DNA of 64,000 nucleotides from Adiantum capillus-veneris (GCA_014529385.2 CM043954.1:97858747-97922746); one strand, 5' to 3'; shown: positions 1 through 10,698, counted from the first letter of the stretch. The notes: generated by a model from the letters alone, not told the origin. Numbers and translations are program-made.

Positions 1-73
1 CGCCTACCATGTAGGATGGATAGAGATTGTACAATCCACCTCTAGTGCCACGAGCATCGAAGATCAACAGAAA

Positions 74-508
74 ATGATCTGTAATGTTATCCATGGCATT
101 ATTCAATCAGAAAGGCAAAACCAAGGGGTAAATATACTCTCAACTGGCCCCATGAGATTTTTGGATACGAGCAAGGCTCAACAGCCTACTCTATCACAAA
201 TGGAGACTCCTCTAATGAGTCCCATGGACCCATCTTACGTCATTTCACCTGGGGTCTCTATGCAATCTGAGCCTCCGAGCGACAACTTTAGCTTCCCTAA
301 CTTGGCTCAACCCTCTATTAAGGAAAACACAGTGCTCACTCCAGGGATAGGCCTAACAGAGAATGTACCGATGACATCTACGGTTAGCGCTGTGCCACTA
401 CCTAATGTCGTAGTACCTAATATGGGGCCTCGACCGTATGTGCCTCTAGCCCCTTATGCACACATGGCCCCCACACCTCCAATTGTACCACTTGTTTCCG
501 CTCCCTAG
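74..508 (+). pseudogene. Element A gag, N-terminal proline-rich part (frame-shifted from the rest)
   Basis: This 144-codon stretch is rich in Pro, Met, Ser and Val and has no recognisable domain. It ends …PLVSAP and the same composition continues one frame over (PYPSGPMHGYVPY) in the overlapping ORF that starts at 456. A single frame change near position 505 therefore probably splits one gag. Proline-rich leaders before the capsid-like region occur in several plant gypsy Gags. The true start may lie left of 74, since the frame cannot be followed far upstream. Confidence 0.5.
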
Positions 509-3464
509 CCCTTATCCGAGTGGACCTATGCATGGTTATGTTCCATATCCTGCATCATCCACACATATGCCAAGACCGGTACCCGTCCCTCTCTCACATA
601 TGATTCCAAGAGTACCTCCACTGGCCCTGCCTCCTCACATAGGTGACTTGGCAGCGTTTGCTCAAACCATAGGTCGATCTATCACGGAAAATATGCGTCA
701 TGCATCTGATAGAGAGCCTAGAAGTAAGGCAGCACAAATTGCCAAACTCACGCAAAAATTCAATGGGGACGAAGATGCTAGAAAACACATTGAAGTGTTT
801 GAACAAGTATGTGATTCCTTAGGGGAACGCAACGAACTACATAAGTGCAATGCCTTAAGCTTGACATTAAGTGGGAAGGCTGGAGATTGGTATAGAACCC
901 TAAGGGTGGACGAGAAAACAATCTACCCTACCCTTCGAAGGTTGTTTCTAAAGGAGTACATACGAGAAGGTGTGCTTTGGGGTGTAGCATCTCAGCTACA
1001 GAAGGCCGAACGTAATGAAGGAGAGTCAGTAAGGGACTTCATTAGTCGTCTAAAGCACTTAAACTCTCGCTGCCCTGTAAATGAGCGCTTCAACAATAAC
1101 CAACTGCTTGATCGATTCATTCGAGGGTTGAGGAATGAAGGAATCTATAATGGACTAGTGATTAGAGGTATCACAACCTGGGAAGAGGTCACTGCCAACG
1201 CAATCCAATTAGAGGACAACTTGATGATAGCAGGCATGAGGGTGTCTACTGACACGAGATCCACTAGCTCACAAGCCATTGAGTATGAACCCATGACTGC
1301 AAAGCCCATTGCCAATGAGCCAAAGATATTTGAGACATTCTTAACAGACCTCACCAAGGCAATCCAAGAGTCTCTTCAGGATAATCGACCCGCTCAAAAT
1401 AGTCACATGTATCCAAGAAGGGAGCAACAATGGTGTTCCATTTGCTTAGGTCCACATAGCACTAGTGAGTGCCCTACCTTTAGAGTAAAATTTAATGGAA
1501 CTTGCAACGCATGTGGTAGGTATGGTCACCAAGCTAAGGATTGTTTAATGATCAAACGTATGATGGCAAATAGACCACCTGTAGCCTGGACGGATGCACC
1601 TCGAGCTCCTGTATTGATGCCTGCTCCACCTATTGAGCAACTACCGCAACACATGGTCCCTAGATCTCAAAATGTTGTACAAGCTACACCGCTACCACCT
1701 CCTGTGCTAGGACCGCAGCCCCCGCATCCAAGAGTCGCCCCTATGAACCAAGTGGGTTGCGATCCATCTAATGCTTATGCAGATGGCTGTGAGGAGGAAA
1801 TAGACACTAGTATTGCCTACGGACTTGATATATTGGAAGAGTGTCCTATATACTACATGGAAGATTGTTGGGGGCAAGTCAAGCCGGTTTATCAAGCTAC
1901 TGCTCTCGCATCCAGAGGTCAAAATATCAACACCCAGGCTAGGAGGCCACCTCTTCAATGCTACGAGTGTGGTGGACCACATTGGGCAGCGGAGTGCCCT
2001 ATTAGGGTGCAAAAGAATGCTGCACAGATGCAAATGAATCAAAGGAGCACGTCTGCAATGCCAATACTCACATGTAATCGTTGTGGCATAGATCACTTGA
2101 TTGCCCAATGCCCCTATAACCCAAATGCGCCTAAAATCACACCCCTAAATTTGGTCAAAATTGCTAGTGTGACATCGCCAATACCACCCGTCGCACCCGC
2201 TTATGCGATTACACAGTCCATGCTTCAAGGGCCAGGCCATATCCTCGAAGAGAGAGATACCGCGTCAGTTATCCAAGCAAATAAAAAGAAGACACGAAGG
2301 AAGAGGTCGCAGAATACGGGAAATTCAAAGCCAAGTTCCAAAACAAACATAGGAACAGGAGATGACCCAATGTATATGAATGACCTCGAGGATGATTCAG
2401 ATTCAATCGAGACAATGGAGACTAGAACCAATACCACAAAGGGAAAGACCGACAAAGAAAACCGTAACATGGAACCAAATGAAAACCGAATAAGAGAAAA
2501 CCATAAAGAGCCTCTGAAAACACCACAAGTGTTTCCAAATCCAATCCAAGACCCCCAAGATAAACCGCAGGGGCAAAAAGGGAAGAATCGTAAAAAGAAG
2601 ATTGGGACGTACCCAAACCCAGTAGACGAGATTGAGCACGTGAAACATCTAAGAGGTTTAGTGGAGGAGACTCAAAGGAAACTAGAACCAGAACCCATGC
2701 ATGTCAAAATTCATGACACAGTGTTTCCCACGCAAGTTCATCCACCCCACGTGAACCATAGACCGTTAGCCATATCTAGTATCATCCAAGAAGGGAGTGA
2801 GGACGGGACATTAGAAAGTGAGCATACACCTTTCTTGTTGGAAAGGATGTTTAACGAAGGAATACCTGATCCCATTGAGGAATATGAGATTCCATCCTCA
2901 CCAGTTCCTAGTCAAGGACCTACACCCTGCAAAATGCCAATGAATGTTGCCAAACTAGTGGACTTCATGTCTTCTGAGGTCCAAACCACGATCATAGCAA
3001 AGCTGTATGGAGATCCTGAGTTATTCCTTGCACTTCGAGCATTCCTTAAAGGAGAGCTACGAACGGGATTACCGCAGTTTGCGCAACCAAATAGGCCTGA
3101 CTCGATTATGATTGATGAGGAAAATCATGTGCAATCACTTGACTTAGATGGACACGAGTCTGTGATCGAGGTACCCATTAACGAATTAGGACAGTATTTT
3201 GAAGGCGACGAGTCTAATGCGACCCTACCCATCACTACCAAGGGATTAACTATAAAGGGAATTCTTGATGGTGGTGCGGGAGTTAGCATCGTTACAAAAG
3301 ATTGTTGGGAATCCATGGGAAAACCCCGCCTCAATGTTACTAACATTGTGGTAAAGATGGAAAATGGTACCATAGCCAAACCTATGGGGATGCTCAAGGA
3401 TCTTAAGATCAAAGTTCTAGGACACAAGGTACGACATACGTTCATTGAAATGATTTTAGGATGA
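456..3464 (+). pseudogene. gag: Element A gag (capsid and four zinc knuckles) plus N-terminal half of protease PR1
   Basis: This is Gag, which would package element RNA into cytoplasmic particles. Residues about 95-270 form the retrotransposon capsid domain (LSGKAGDWYRTLR; SVRDFISRLKHLNSRCP). Four CCHC-type knuckles follow near residues 327, 350, 502 and 540; only the second has the usual CX2CX4HX4C spacing, the others are CX2CX3HX4C. A charged Lys/Glu-rich linker (about 610-780) leads to a retropepsin domain whose active site reads D-G-G-A-G at residue 938 instead of D-[ST]-G. The ORF ends at a TGA (3462-3464) inside the ILG-x-PF protease motif, where Arg (CGA) is expected. The frame continues open beyond it, so this is a nonsense change within a longer polyprotein. 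Confidence 0.85.
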
Positions 3465-4241
3465 CCATTCATGAGGGAAGCACAAATGGTTCATGATTGG
3501 TCTAAAAATCATGTCTATTTGCAATTCCAAGACTCTGTCCTTAGAGTGGATTTGGTGACTGGTAAGGTACACCCCTTAGGGAGTAAAACCATTATTGATC
3601 ATCGCTCTGACATGACAGTTCACTCGGCCCCACTACAATATTGTTACACTTGTAAGAAGGATACAGACATTGGCCAAGATTCTCCTTACATGGATGTGTT
3701 ACCGAGTATGACGGAATCAGACAACGTGGACTGGGTACACCTAGCTGCAACCATAGATACCTGGGGAAATAGAGGAACCACTTGGGTCACACCAGAGGGG
3801 GAAGAGGTACCACAAATTGCACCTCTGAACATGATAAGTTCCATACATGCATCTTCTAAGGGAAAGGCAATTGTAGACCAATCTGACAGTGACATCGATA
3901 GCTCAATAGAAGACTTTGACCAACACGACTCAGACACGGACTCCCAGAGTGAAACGGATTCTGAATCTCATGAATTAGAGAGTGGATCAAGTTCAGAGTG
4001 AAAACATTCGGAAGGACCGAGCACATCAACCGATGATAGCTCCTCCGAGAGTGAAGAGGACACCAACGAGGACTCCTTTAGTGAGCCAGATCTAAATGCA
4101 AATCAAAAGCAGGTCTCAAATAAGAAAAAGAAAAACTTTAAGAGGCGTCGATATCGAGCCAATGTACGTGCTAGGATAAAAAAGAAGAGATCCTCAACAG
4201 AATGGCTCAGTTATATAGGAGCATGTAATGCTCATCGAAAA
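3465..4241 (+). pseudogene. Element A PR1 C-terminal end and acidic/basic linker
   Basis: The frame continues directly from the upstream gag-PR ORF. The first codons complete the retropepsin fold (PFMREAQMVHDW follows the ILG motif). After that comes a Ser/Asp/Glu-rich stretch (about 3,870-4,080), then a Lys/Arg-rich stretch (about 4,100-4,200) with no catalytic motif. One TGA at 3999-4001 interrupts it (SSSE-stop-KHSE). No frameshift is seen up to the RT ORF at 4,242. It is best read as the spacer between protease and reverse transcriptase. Confidence 0.7.
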
Positions 4242-5780
4242 TTGGTAGACAATTGGGGTGAATATCTCCAAAATGTTATGTGGTGTAGACCACGACCCCA
4301 TGACATAGCCCAATTAGAGATCATAGACAAGCCAAAGTTGAGCCGCACTGCAAGGAGGCGTCAAAACCAAGAGTTAGCTCGACAACACAAGAAAGCAGAA
4401 ATGGAAGCACAGACCAAAGCACAACCAGAATCCACAGACTTGCATCCTGCACCAGAACATTTCAAATCTTACACCACAGGGGAAGCAAAGGTTGTGTACA
4501 CAAAAGCCCAAAGAATACCTATCGATGGGAATAATGGAATCTATGATGGTCCGGAAATAGTTAAAGAAATAGAATTAGCCGACCCTGGTGAAGAATCAAA
4601 ACCTGTTTTTATTGCCCAAGACCTCACAGAAGTTGAAGAGGCGGTCCTCAAAGAGCTTCTCAAGGAATTCAAGGACATATTCGCTTGGACATACCATGAT
4701 ATGAAAGGTATTCCACCTTCTGTGGTCCAACATACAATCCCTATGATTAGCACTGCGAAGCCCATACAACAAAGACCCTGCCCGATGAATCCTAAGTACA
4801 CAAAGATCATTCAAGAAGAACTAGAAAAGATTATCAAATGTGGGTTCATATATCCTATTGAACACTCTGAATGGGTGTCTCCAATAGTTATTGTGCCAAA
4901 AAAGAATGGGAAACTCAAGGTGTGCGTGGACCACAAAAAAGTTAATGCAGCTACTAGAAGAGACCATTACCCCCTACCATATTCCGAACATGTACTCGAA
5001 AGAGTTGAAGGCAAGGAAGCTTATAGCTTTCTAGATGGGTACTCGGGCTACAACCAAATCACGATAGCGCTAGAGGACCAAGCTAAAACTGCCTTCATCA
5101 CAGAATTTGGCGTGTTTGCATTTTGTGTGATGGCTTTTGGCTTAACAAATGCCCCTGCTACATTCCAACGATTAATAAACACTGCTTTTAAAGAATATTT
5201 GAGAGAGTTTTGTGAAGCTTTCTTAGACGACCTTTGTGTTTACTCTTCTTGGAAAGAACATCTATCATGTTTGCGGAAGGTGTTTGAAAAGTGTAGGTTA
5301 TATCGTATCTCATTGAACCCGTTCAAATGCCAATTTTGGGTCAAGCATGGAGTTATTTTAGGGCATATAGTATCTAAGAATGGTATCTCAACCGATGAGA
5401 GCAAAATTAAAGTGATTCTAGAGTTACCACCACCAACCAATTACAAGGGAGTTCAAAGGTTCATGGGACACGTGGGTTATTATCGACGGTTTATTTTATT
5501 TTTCGCTGAGATAGCACGTCCTTTGTACAAGATTCTCATTGAATTTAAATGGACTGAAGAGTGTGACCAGGCCTATGAACAATTGAAGAAAACACTAGCA
5601 AGTGCTCCGATTTTAAGGACACCTAACTGGCATGTCATTTTCCATGTGCATATTGATGCATCAAACTTTGCTATTGGGTGTGTTCTCACTCAACCAGGAG
5701 AACATAAATTGGACTATCCCATTAGCTTTGCAAGCCGTCAATTGAACGATGCTGAAAGGAACTACACCACTATAGAGTGA
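4242..5780 (+). pseudogene. pol: Element A reverse transcriptase and N-terminal part of RNase H
   Basis: RT copies the element RNA into DNA inside the particle. Visible motifs: HSEWVSPIVIVPKKNGKLKV (fingers), FLDGYSGYNQ with the first catalytic Asp, MAFGLTNAPATFQR, and the FLDD catalytic pair at residues 327-330. FMGHVGYYRRF marks the thumb/connection. RNase H begins with HIDASNFAIGCVL, whose Asp is catalytic, and reaches YTTIE. A TGA at 5778-5780 stands where Arg of TIEREGL is normal, and the frame continues after it. All RT catalytic residues are intact, so the main lesion here is the stop codon. Confidence 0.92.
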
Positions 5781-6182
5781 GAAGGTTTAGCAATGGTTTA
5801 TGCAGTAAAGAAATTTCGCTACTACCTTCTGGCAAACAAGTTCGTATTTTATGTGGATCATCAAGCATTGCTGTATCTGGTAAACAAGCCATGCTCCACA
5901 GGAAGAATCACACGATGGTTGTTAATTCTTATGGAGTTTGATTTCACGATTGTAGTGAGACCCGGTAAAAGGCACGTCATGGCTGATCATTTGTCTCGCA
6001 TACCCAATGGTGAAGCCCCTACAGGAGTTGATGATGAATTACCCGATACTTCCCTATTCATAGTTGAGACTATGCCTGAATGGAGTGAGAACATTGTTAA
6101 CTATTTAGTTAATGGTTTTCCACCCAAGGAACTTCGTAAGGATATCGCTCGAAGGCTAGTAAAAGAATGTGAACCCTATTGA
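5781..6182 (+). pseudogene. pol: Element A RNase H, C-terminal half
   Basis: This continues in frame from the TGA at 5,778. It shows EGLAMVYAVKKFRYYLL, the VDHQALLYLV motif carrying a catalytic Asp, and MADHLSRIP with the last Asp/His pair. RNase H removes RNA from the RNA-DNA hybrid. The RNase H looks fully canonical and no extra archaeal-type RNase H follows, unlike element F. The stretch ends at another TGA (6180-6182) in the linker to integrase. Confidence 0.88.
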
Positions 6183-7727
6183 TTGATTGCCGGAACTCTG
6201 TATAGACTAGGCAAGGACGATATTCTTAGGCGTTGTGCCCGCGAGGATGAATATTTGTATATCTTGCAAGAAGCACATATGGGCATAGCAGGAGGACATT
6301 TTTCATGAGACCTGACTGCTAGAAAGGTGCTGCAATCAGGCTATTGGTGGCCAACTTTATTTAAGGATGCATCACTTTTTACAAAAGGGTGTGATGAGTG
6401 CCAACGTTACAAGACCACACAGCGCAAAGATAGAATGCCCTTACATCCTATTAAAGTAACCCAGCCATTTGAAAAATGGGGCTTAGACTTTGTAGGTCCA
6501 ATTAGTCCCGCAGCTCGCAACACTCAATCTCGATATATTCTAGTTGCTACGGACTATGTAACAAAGTGGGCTGAAGCTAAGGCTTCACAAAAAGCTGACG
6601 CGAGGACAACAACTAAGTTTCTTTTTGAGAAAATTATCACAAGATTTGGTTGCCCTTTTGAAATTGTTAGTGATAATGGTACCCATTTTATAAATGAGGT
6701 AATAAGAGAGCTTACCACGACCTTTATGATATCCCACCATAAGTCTACACCTTATTACCCGCAAGCTAATGGAAAAGACGAGAGCACCAACAAGACTCTA
6801 ATCTCTATTTTAACCAAGACGGTAGAAGCTCATCGCACTGATTGGGATTTGAAGTTGACATCTGCTCTATGGGCTTATCGTACTGCTTATAAAGTGGCTA
6901 TTAATTGTACGCCATTCAAAATGGTATACGGCCAAGAAGCGGTTATGCCTTGGGAGTTTGTCATTCCTAGTCTTAGGGTAGCTTTGCAAGAAGGATGGAA
7001 TGGTAACCCCTTAACCGAGCGTTTGTATATCTTAGAAAAACTAGACGAAGAGAGACAGTTGGCTGTGCAAAATGCTCTTGTGGAAAAGGATAGGAGAAAG
7101 AAGTGGTTTGATCGCCATGTGAAGGACAAGGACATCAAAGTTGGTGATAAAGTCCTTATGTATGGAGTACGTAAAGAGAAGAAAAAGTTGAAATATGCTG
7201 GTAAAGGACCATATAGAGTATGTGAAATTACCCCACAAGGTACCCTTCGTGTGGAAAATCTTGATGGAGTTGAAACCATTGGATTCCTCAATGGGAGTAA
7301 ATTCAAAAGATATTATGATCCTTTAAGCCAAGAAGAACTACGGGCCATTCATCAAAAGAAGGCCGCCAAAGCACAAACAGAGTTAAAGAAGATACAAGCT
7401 CAAGCTGAGGCTAACGAGCGACAACAACGTATAAGACAAAAACGAGAGGCTAACCTTGGAGTCACAAATGCATTCCACGTGGAAATCGAAGAGGATTGGT
7501 TGGACTCTGACACACCTCTACGATACCCTATTGAGTTAAATAGTGCCTATGGAAAAGTGCTATATAACGCCTTATTGGACACGGGTGCTAAATATAATCT
7601 GCTATCCTATGGGGTGTGGTGTCAGTTAGGGAAGCCACCTCTATCTGAGAGTATTATCCAAATCAAGGGTGTCAACAAGAAAAAAAACTACGGTTTTTGG
7701 AATCTGGCACACTTCTGTCAGTTATGA
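6183..7727 (+). pseudogene. pol: Element A integrase and N-terminal half of a second retropepsin-like module (PR2)
   Basis: Integrase inserts element DNA into chromosomes. The zinc module is HMGIAGGH … CDEC, broken by a TGA at 6306-6308 (GGHFS-stop-DLTARK; Arg expected). The DDE core is intact: ATDYVTKW, SDNGTHF and NGKDESTNK. A basic C-terminal domain (about 7,100-7,450) follows with no chromodomain. The ORF then runs on into EDWLDSDTPLRYPIELN and LLDTGAKYNLLSYGVW, a retropepsin-style D-T-G-A site at 7,578-7,589. The frame is lost at an A8 run (about 7,679-7,686), after which the module continues in the next frame. A protease-like domain after integrase is not usual for this superfamily as I know it. 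Confidence 0.88.
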
Positions 7728-8373
7728 CAATGGAATTGTAGCTCAAGACTTTTTGGTCATGCCTACTGGAACTATAGAGGGTAATATAAACCTAGGATGC
7801 ACATGGATGATAGCCACCAAATGCACTATTGATTGGGGGACTGGGGGTGTCACAACGCAAAAACCAACTCTTATCCCTACCACTCAAGCCATAGTCCCTG
7901 AGATATTGCCTAAGGAAATAAAACCCAAGACATTGCATAACCAGGAGGTTGAACCATACATCCCCATAGCCCAACTCTCTAGATCTTCAACTGATGTATT
8001 TGAAAGAAAGCTTGAGACACACAAGAACCATCCTAATATAACAAAGAAAGCATACAAGTGGGTCCCTAAAGCTTCTTTAGTAACCATGGCTGATGCTAAA
8101 AAACAGAAGCCTCGTAAGAAAAGTCCCACTCGCTCCAAGAAATGTAAGAAAACGTGGCGCTGGATTCATAAACGACTATTAAAAGCCCAAGGATACTATA
8201 AAGGAAATGATCAAATCTGGGTGCCCAAACGTAAATTGTACTCTTACCTGTCACCTGGCCCATGTAAACCCAATCCTGTGGCTCCAAAACAAATTGAAAA
8301 TCGTGGAAAGGAAAAAATCACGGAATGCGACACACCTGCTCCAGAGCTAGTTTGGGTGCCAAAGAAAGAATGA
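7669..8373 (+). pseudogene. Element A PR2 C-terminal half and basic W-V-P-K repeat tail
   Basis: This is the other side of the frameshift at the A8 run. It starts with VSYDNGIVAQDFLVMPTG and NINLGCTWMIATKCTIDW, which has the shape of the second half of a retropepsin (hydrophobic strand, a Leu-Gly-x-x-Trp in place of ILG-x-x-W, then D-W). Downstream is a Lys/Arg-rich tail with three spaced copies of W-V-P-K (YKWVPKAS, QIWVPKRK, LVWVPKKE). The counterpart in element E has the same order. The function of the tail is unknown to me; nucleic-acid binding is only a guess from charge. It ends at a TGA (8371-8373). Confidence 0.7.
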
Positions 8374-8702
8374 TTTGTTCCACCTAGCTCAGGAACAGGA
8401 AAAGCAAATAAAGCTTCTTGCTCTTCATGTAGTTCCTATACGGAAATAGAAGCTTCGACACAACCTCCACCTACCATTGTACATATCCATACAAGCAAGA
8501 AAGAGTTTGCACCTCCCGTTGTAGATTCACCACCTCCAACAATGTTGCAAATAAAATCATGGGAGAGTACCTTACCACCCTTGCAACTAGATGAAACACA
8601 TAGGGTGATCGAAAACTATTGGTTAAAGCCTTTACCCATAACAACTTGGAACAACTGGTTTCAAAAGGTGACGATATCATTCCAAAAAGTAAGATCTACC
8701 CA
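8374..8702 (+). other. Element A post-PR2 decayed coding end
   Basis: This short stretch follows the W-V-P-K tail. Fragments in shifting frames still look like tail sequence (Pro/Thr-rich, ILQVVKAF-type pieces), and the last part (PKSKIYPRKGG) overlaps the purine tract at 8,703. A similar coding end overlapping a purine tract closes element E (58,000-58,066). No independent gene is seen. Confidence 0.4.
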
Positions 8703-8713
8703 AGGAAGGGGGG
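8703..8713 (+). promoter_or_regulatory. Internal polypurine tract, identical to the 3' PPT
   Basis: The 11-mer AGGAAGGGGGG is the same as the tract before the 3' LTR at 10,686 and before the LTR start at 36,023. Two bases later comes TGTTTGCT, resembling the LTR starts TGTTAACC and TGTTAGCA. It could be a central PPT-like second plus-strand primer, or the original 3' LTR junction of the pol part. Confidence 0.55.
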
Positions 8714-8794
8714 AGTGTTTGCTGACATCCGTCATTCACTTACTTCCCTCTCAACCTTCCTCCCTGACATCTCAGTCTCCAATCTTAGAGAATG

Positions 8795-8805
8795 TATATA
8801 TAAAG
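8795..8805 (+). promoter_or_regulatory. TATA-box-like site upstream of the accessory ORF
   Basis: TATATATAAAG lies 83 bp after the internal purine tract and about 140 bp before the ATG at 8,941. The surrounding sequence is AT-rich with CAAAAACA runs. It may be an internal promoter for the accessory ORF or the TATA of a short LTR beginning at 8,716. This is sequence resemblance only. Confidence 0.4.
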
Positions 8806-8940
8806 CCTTATACTCACAAAAACAAGATCAAAAAGTAAAAGAGCAAGAGCCATAACACAAAACAATAAAAACAAATTATGCACAAAAACACGACCCTTGT
8901 AATATTTGCACTCTAACCATCATCTATTTGCGTGTACAGA

Positions 8941-9364
8941 TATGGCTAGTATGCTAGAGTCATCCACTCCTGCCTTGGGTGAGAGGTACCCTCATTACTT
9001 TTCACAAATGTTTCACATGGTCTTTCCAGTGCTTGCATGTGAATGGGATTTGATAGGTACGCTAGCATGTGAGAGGAATTTTGAGGAGTTAGAATGGCTG
9101 ATACGTCTCTTGACCACGTCTGATCCATACTTAGTAGAGAGCGTTTCTCCCATTGCACAAGCCTACCCTTTTGACCAAGATGACTATAGGCGTCTAGTGA
9201 CCTTCTTAGTAAACATGGGCACCTATGATGAAGAAGAAAATTTACATAACTACACGGATGGCACATATGGTCTCATGGATGATAACTTTGTTTATCTCGA
9301 CGACGAGGATAGGGGTTTAGCCTTAGGGTTTCCCCCCAACCTCTACAATATCCTATTCCCTTGA
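8941..9364 (+). CDS. Element A accessory ORF of unknown function (about 140 aa)
   Basis: I do not recognise this protein. It is intact from an ATG at 8,941 (an in-frame ATG also occurs at 8,906). It is acidic in its second half (DEEENLHNYTDG; YLDDEDRG) and has several Trp/Phe/Tyr residues. There is no convincing signal peptide, transmembrane helix, zinc finger or enzyme motif. It sits between pol and the 3' LTR, where Athila-type elements carry env-like genes, but nothing in it supports an envelope. TTTGCGTGTACAG immediately upstream resembles a 3' splice site, so expression from a spliced RNA is possible. Its survival amid broken pol is notable but may be chance. Confidence 0.45.
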
Positions 9365-10685
9365 CTCTTTAGGGGGAGTGCAAATAATTAGGTTAGGGTT
9401 CCTTATGTTTTTTGTTGTGTTCAATAAGTGTTGGTACCTTTTCCCACTAATGTGCCTCCTGGAGGTATTCCTTTTGTTTCCTAGTGTGTACATGAGCGTG
9501 TTGCTATTGATAGGATTTGGACCTTCATGGAACCTTTCTCTCGTTCACACTTCAAATCAAGCACGACCATCAACACAAACAGGTGTTTTATGTCCATTAG
9601 CATTGCCCTTATCTTTTTGCATCCATGTTTGTCTGCTTTGATTGTGATTGGTAGCATAATATTCAGCGCATTTGCTTAGTATCAAACATTTAATTCAATG
9701 TAATGTTTTGTCATAATCACTTGTCTAAGTTTAAAAATCAAGCAGTCCAACTAAGCTAGTTTGACCATGGGGAATGCCTTCCTAATAAGCAATGGTTACT
9801 TAGGTTCTTAATCCGATTTAGGCAGCATTGTGTGAAATGTACTAGGGCTTTCTAGTGGGCTTAACCCTATTGACCTTTAGCTTAAGTATTAAAAAGGGAG
9901 TTTACTAATGTGATGAGCGTGGGGAGGGTAACAGTGTTATATGACCCCCCAAAGTTACAAATTAAAATGCTGAAAATGAACAAACAAAAAAATCAAAGTG
10001 CCACAATGTAAAATTTTAAGCTGGAAGAGAAATCCCTGCTTAAATTGGTACTTCACTCACATGTATCGCCTATGGTACTAGAGCCCTAGAGGTTCCCAGT
10101 GTGGGCGCTTTTCCTTGAAAAGCAAAAAACCCAAGGCATACAAAATAAGCACACACATCAAAATTGAATCAATGTGAAAAGACTTTGGGGGTCAAAGAAA
10201 AGGTAATCAGTCAGGCGATGATTTCATGAGAAATTCCTTTTATCGTAGCTTAACTTCAAGGTCTTCTAGGTATAGCCTCTAGTCAGCCCTCGAACATCAA
10301 ATACTTGGCTCTCGCGATTAAACAACTTAATTGACCAGAGAAAATTGAGAAGTTACCCATGGTATTAATAGTCGAGCTCTAGTGCCTTTTGACCGTTAAA
10401 TTAGCAACCCCGGACTTGTTTAATTTTTTACCTTTACATCTGTTTATGCATTTGATTATATTGCAATTTAATGTTTATTGCTGACAAATTGTCTAAAATT
10501 TTGTTACCAATCAATTTGTCTGTTTATTGCATATGATTTTTAATTGTATATGAGAATGCAATTACTGTGGCAATGTTGTTTGATTTTGCAGTGATTGAAG
10601 AAGGCTACGCACATCCATGTCGACTGCTCTTCCATCTCGACGAACGAACTTCAACTGGATAGCTTCCGAGGACGGAATCTACATC
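9365..10685 (+). other. Element A long 3' non-coding region
   Basis: No supportable gene lies here. A purine tract (AGGGGGAGTG, about 9,371-9,380) follows the accessory ORF. Near the right end, GATTTTGCAG at about 10,583-10,592 looks like a splice acceptor, and CGAGGAC lies shortly before the PPT; the same order of signals occurs before the LTR at 36,023. Long 3' untranslated regions are common in Athila/Tat elements. Confidence 0.5.
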
Positions 10686-10696
10686 AGGAAGGGGGG
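10686..10696 (+). promoter_or_regulatory. Element A 3' polypurine tract
   Basis: AGGAAGGGGGG lies two bases before the TGTTAACC LTR start. The PPT primes plus-strand DNA synthesis during reverse transcription. Confidence 0.8.
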
Positions 10697-10698
10697 CA

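Noticed and set aside
5218-5231. FLDD in element A RT as an inactivating change
   Set aside because: Phe or Tyr at this position is normal in gypsy RTs and both Asp are present. The YMDN in the captured fragment is a real loss.
7100-7450. Chromodomain after element A integrase
   Set aside because: The basic C-terminal part lacks the chromodomain aromatic pattern and passes into PR2. The same absence holds for E and F.
456-7727. UGA reassignment or programmed readthrough to explain the five TGA codons
   Set aside because: Other ORFs here end normally at TGA, stops sit at Arg positions and CGA-to-TGA decay is simpler. Kept only as a low-probability alternative.
8941-9364. Accessory ORF as an envelope gene
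   Set aside because: The position fits Athila-type env-like genes, but there is no signal peptide, transmembrane anchor or cleavage motif. Kept as unknown.
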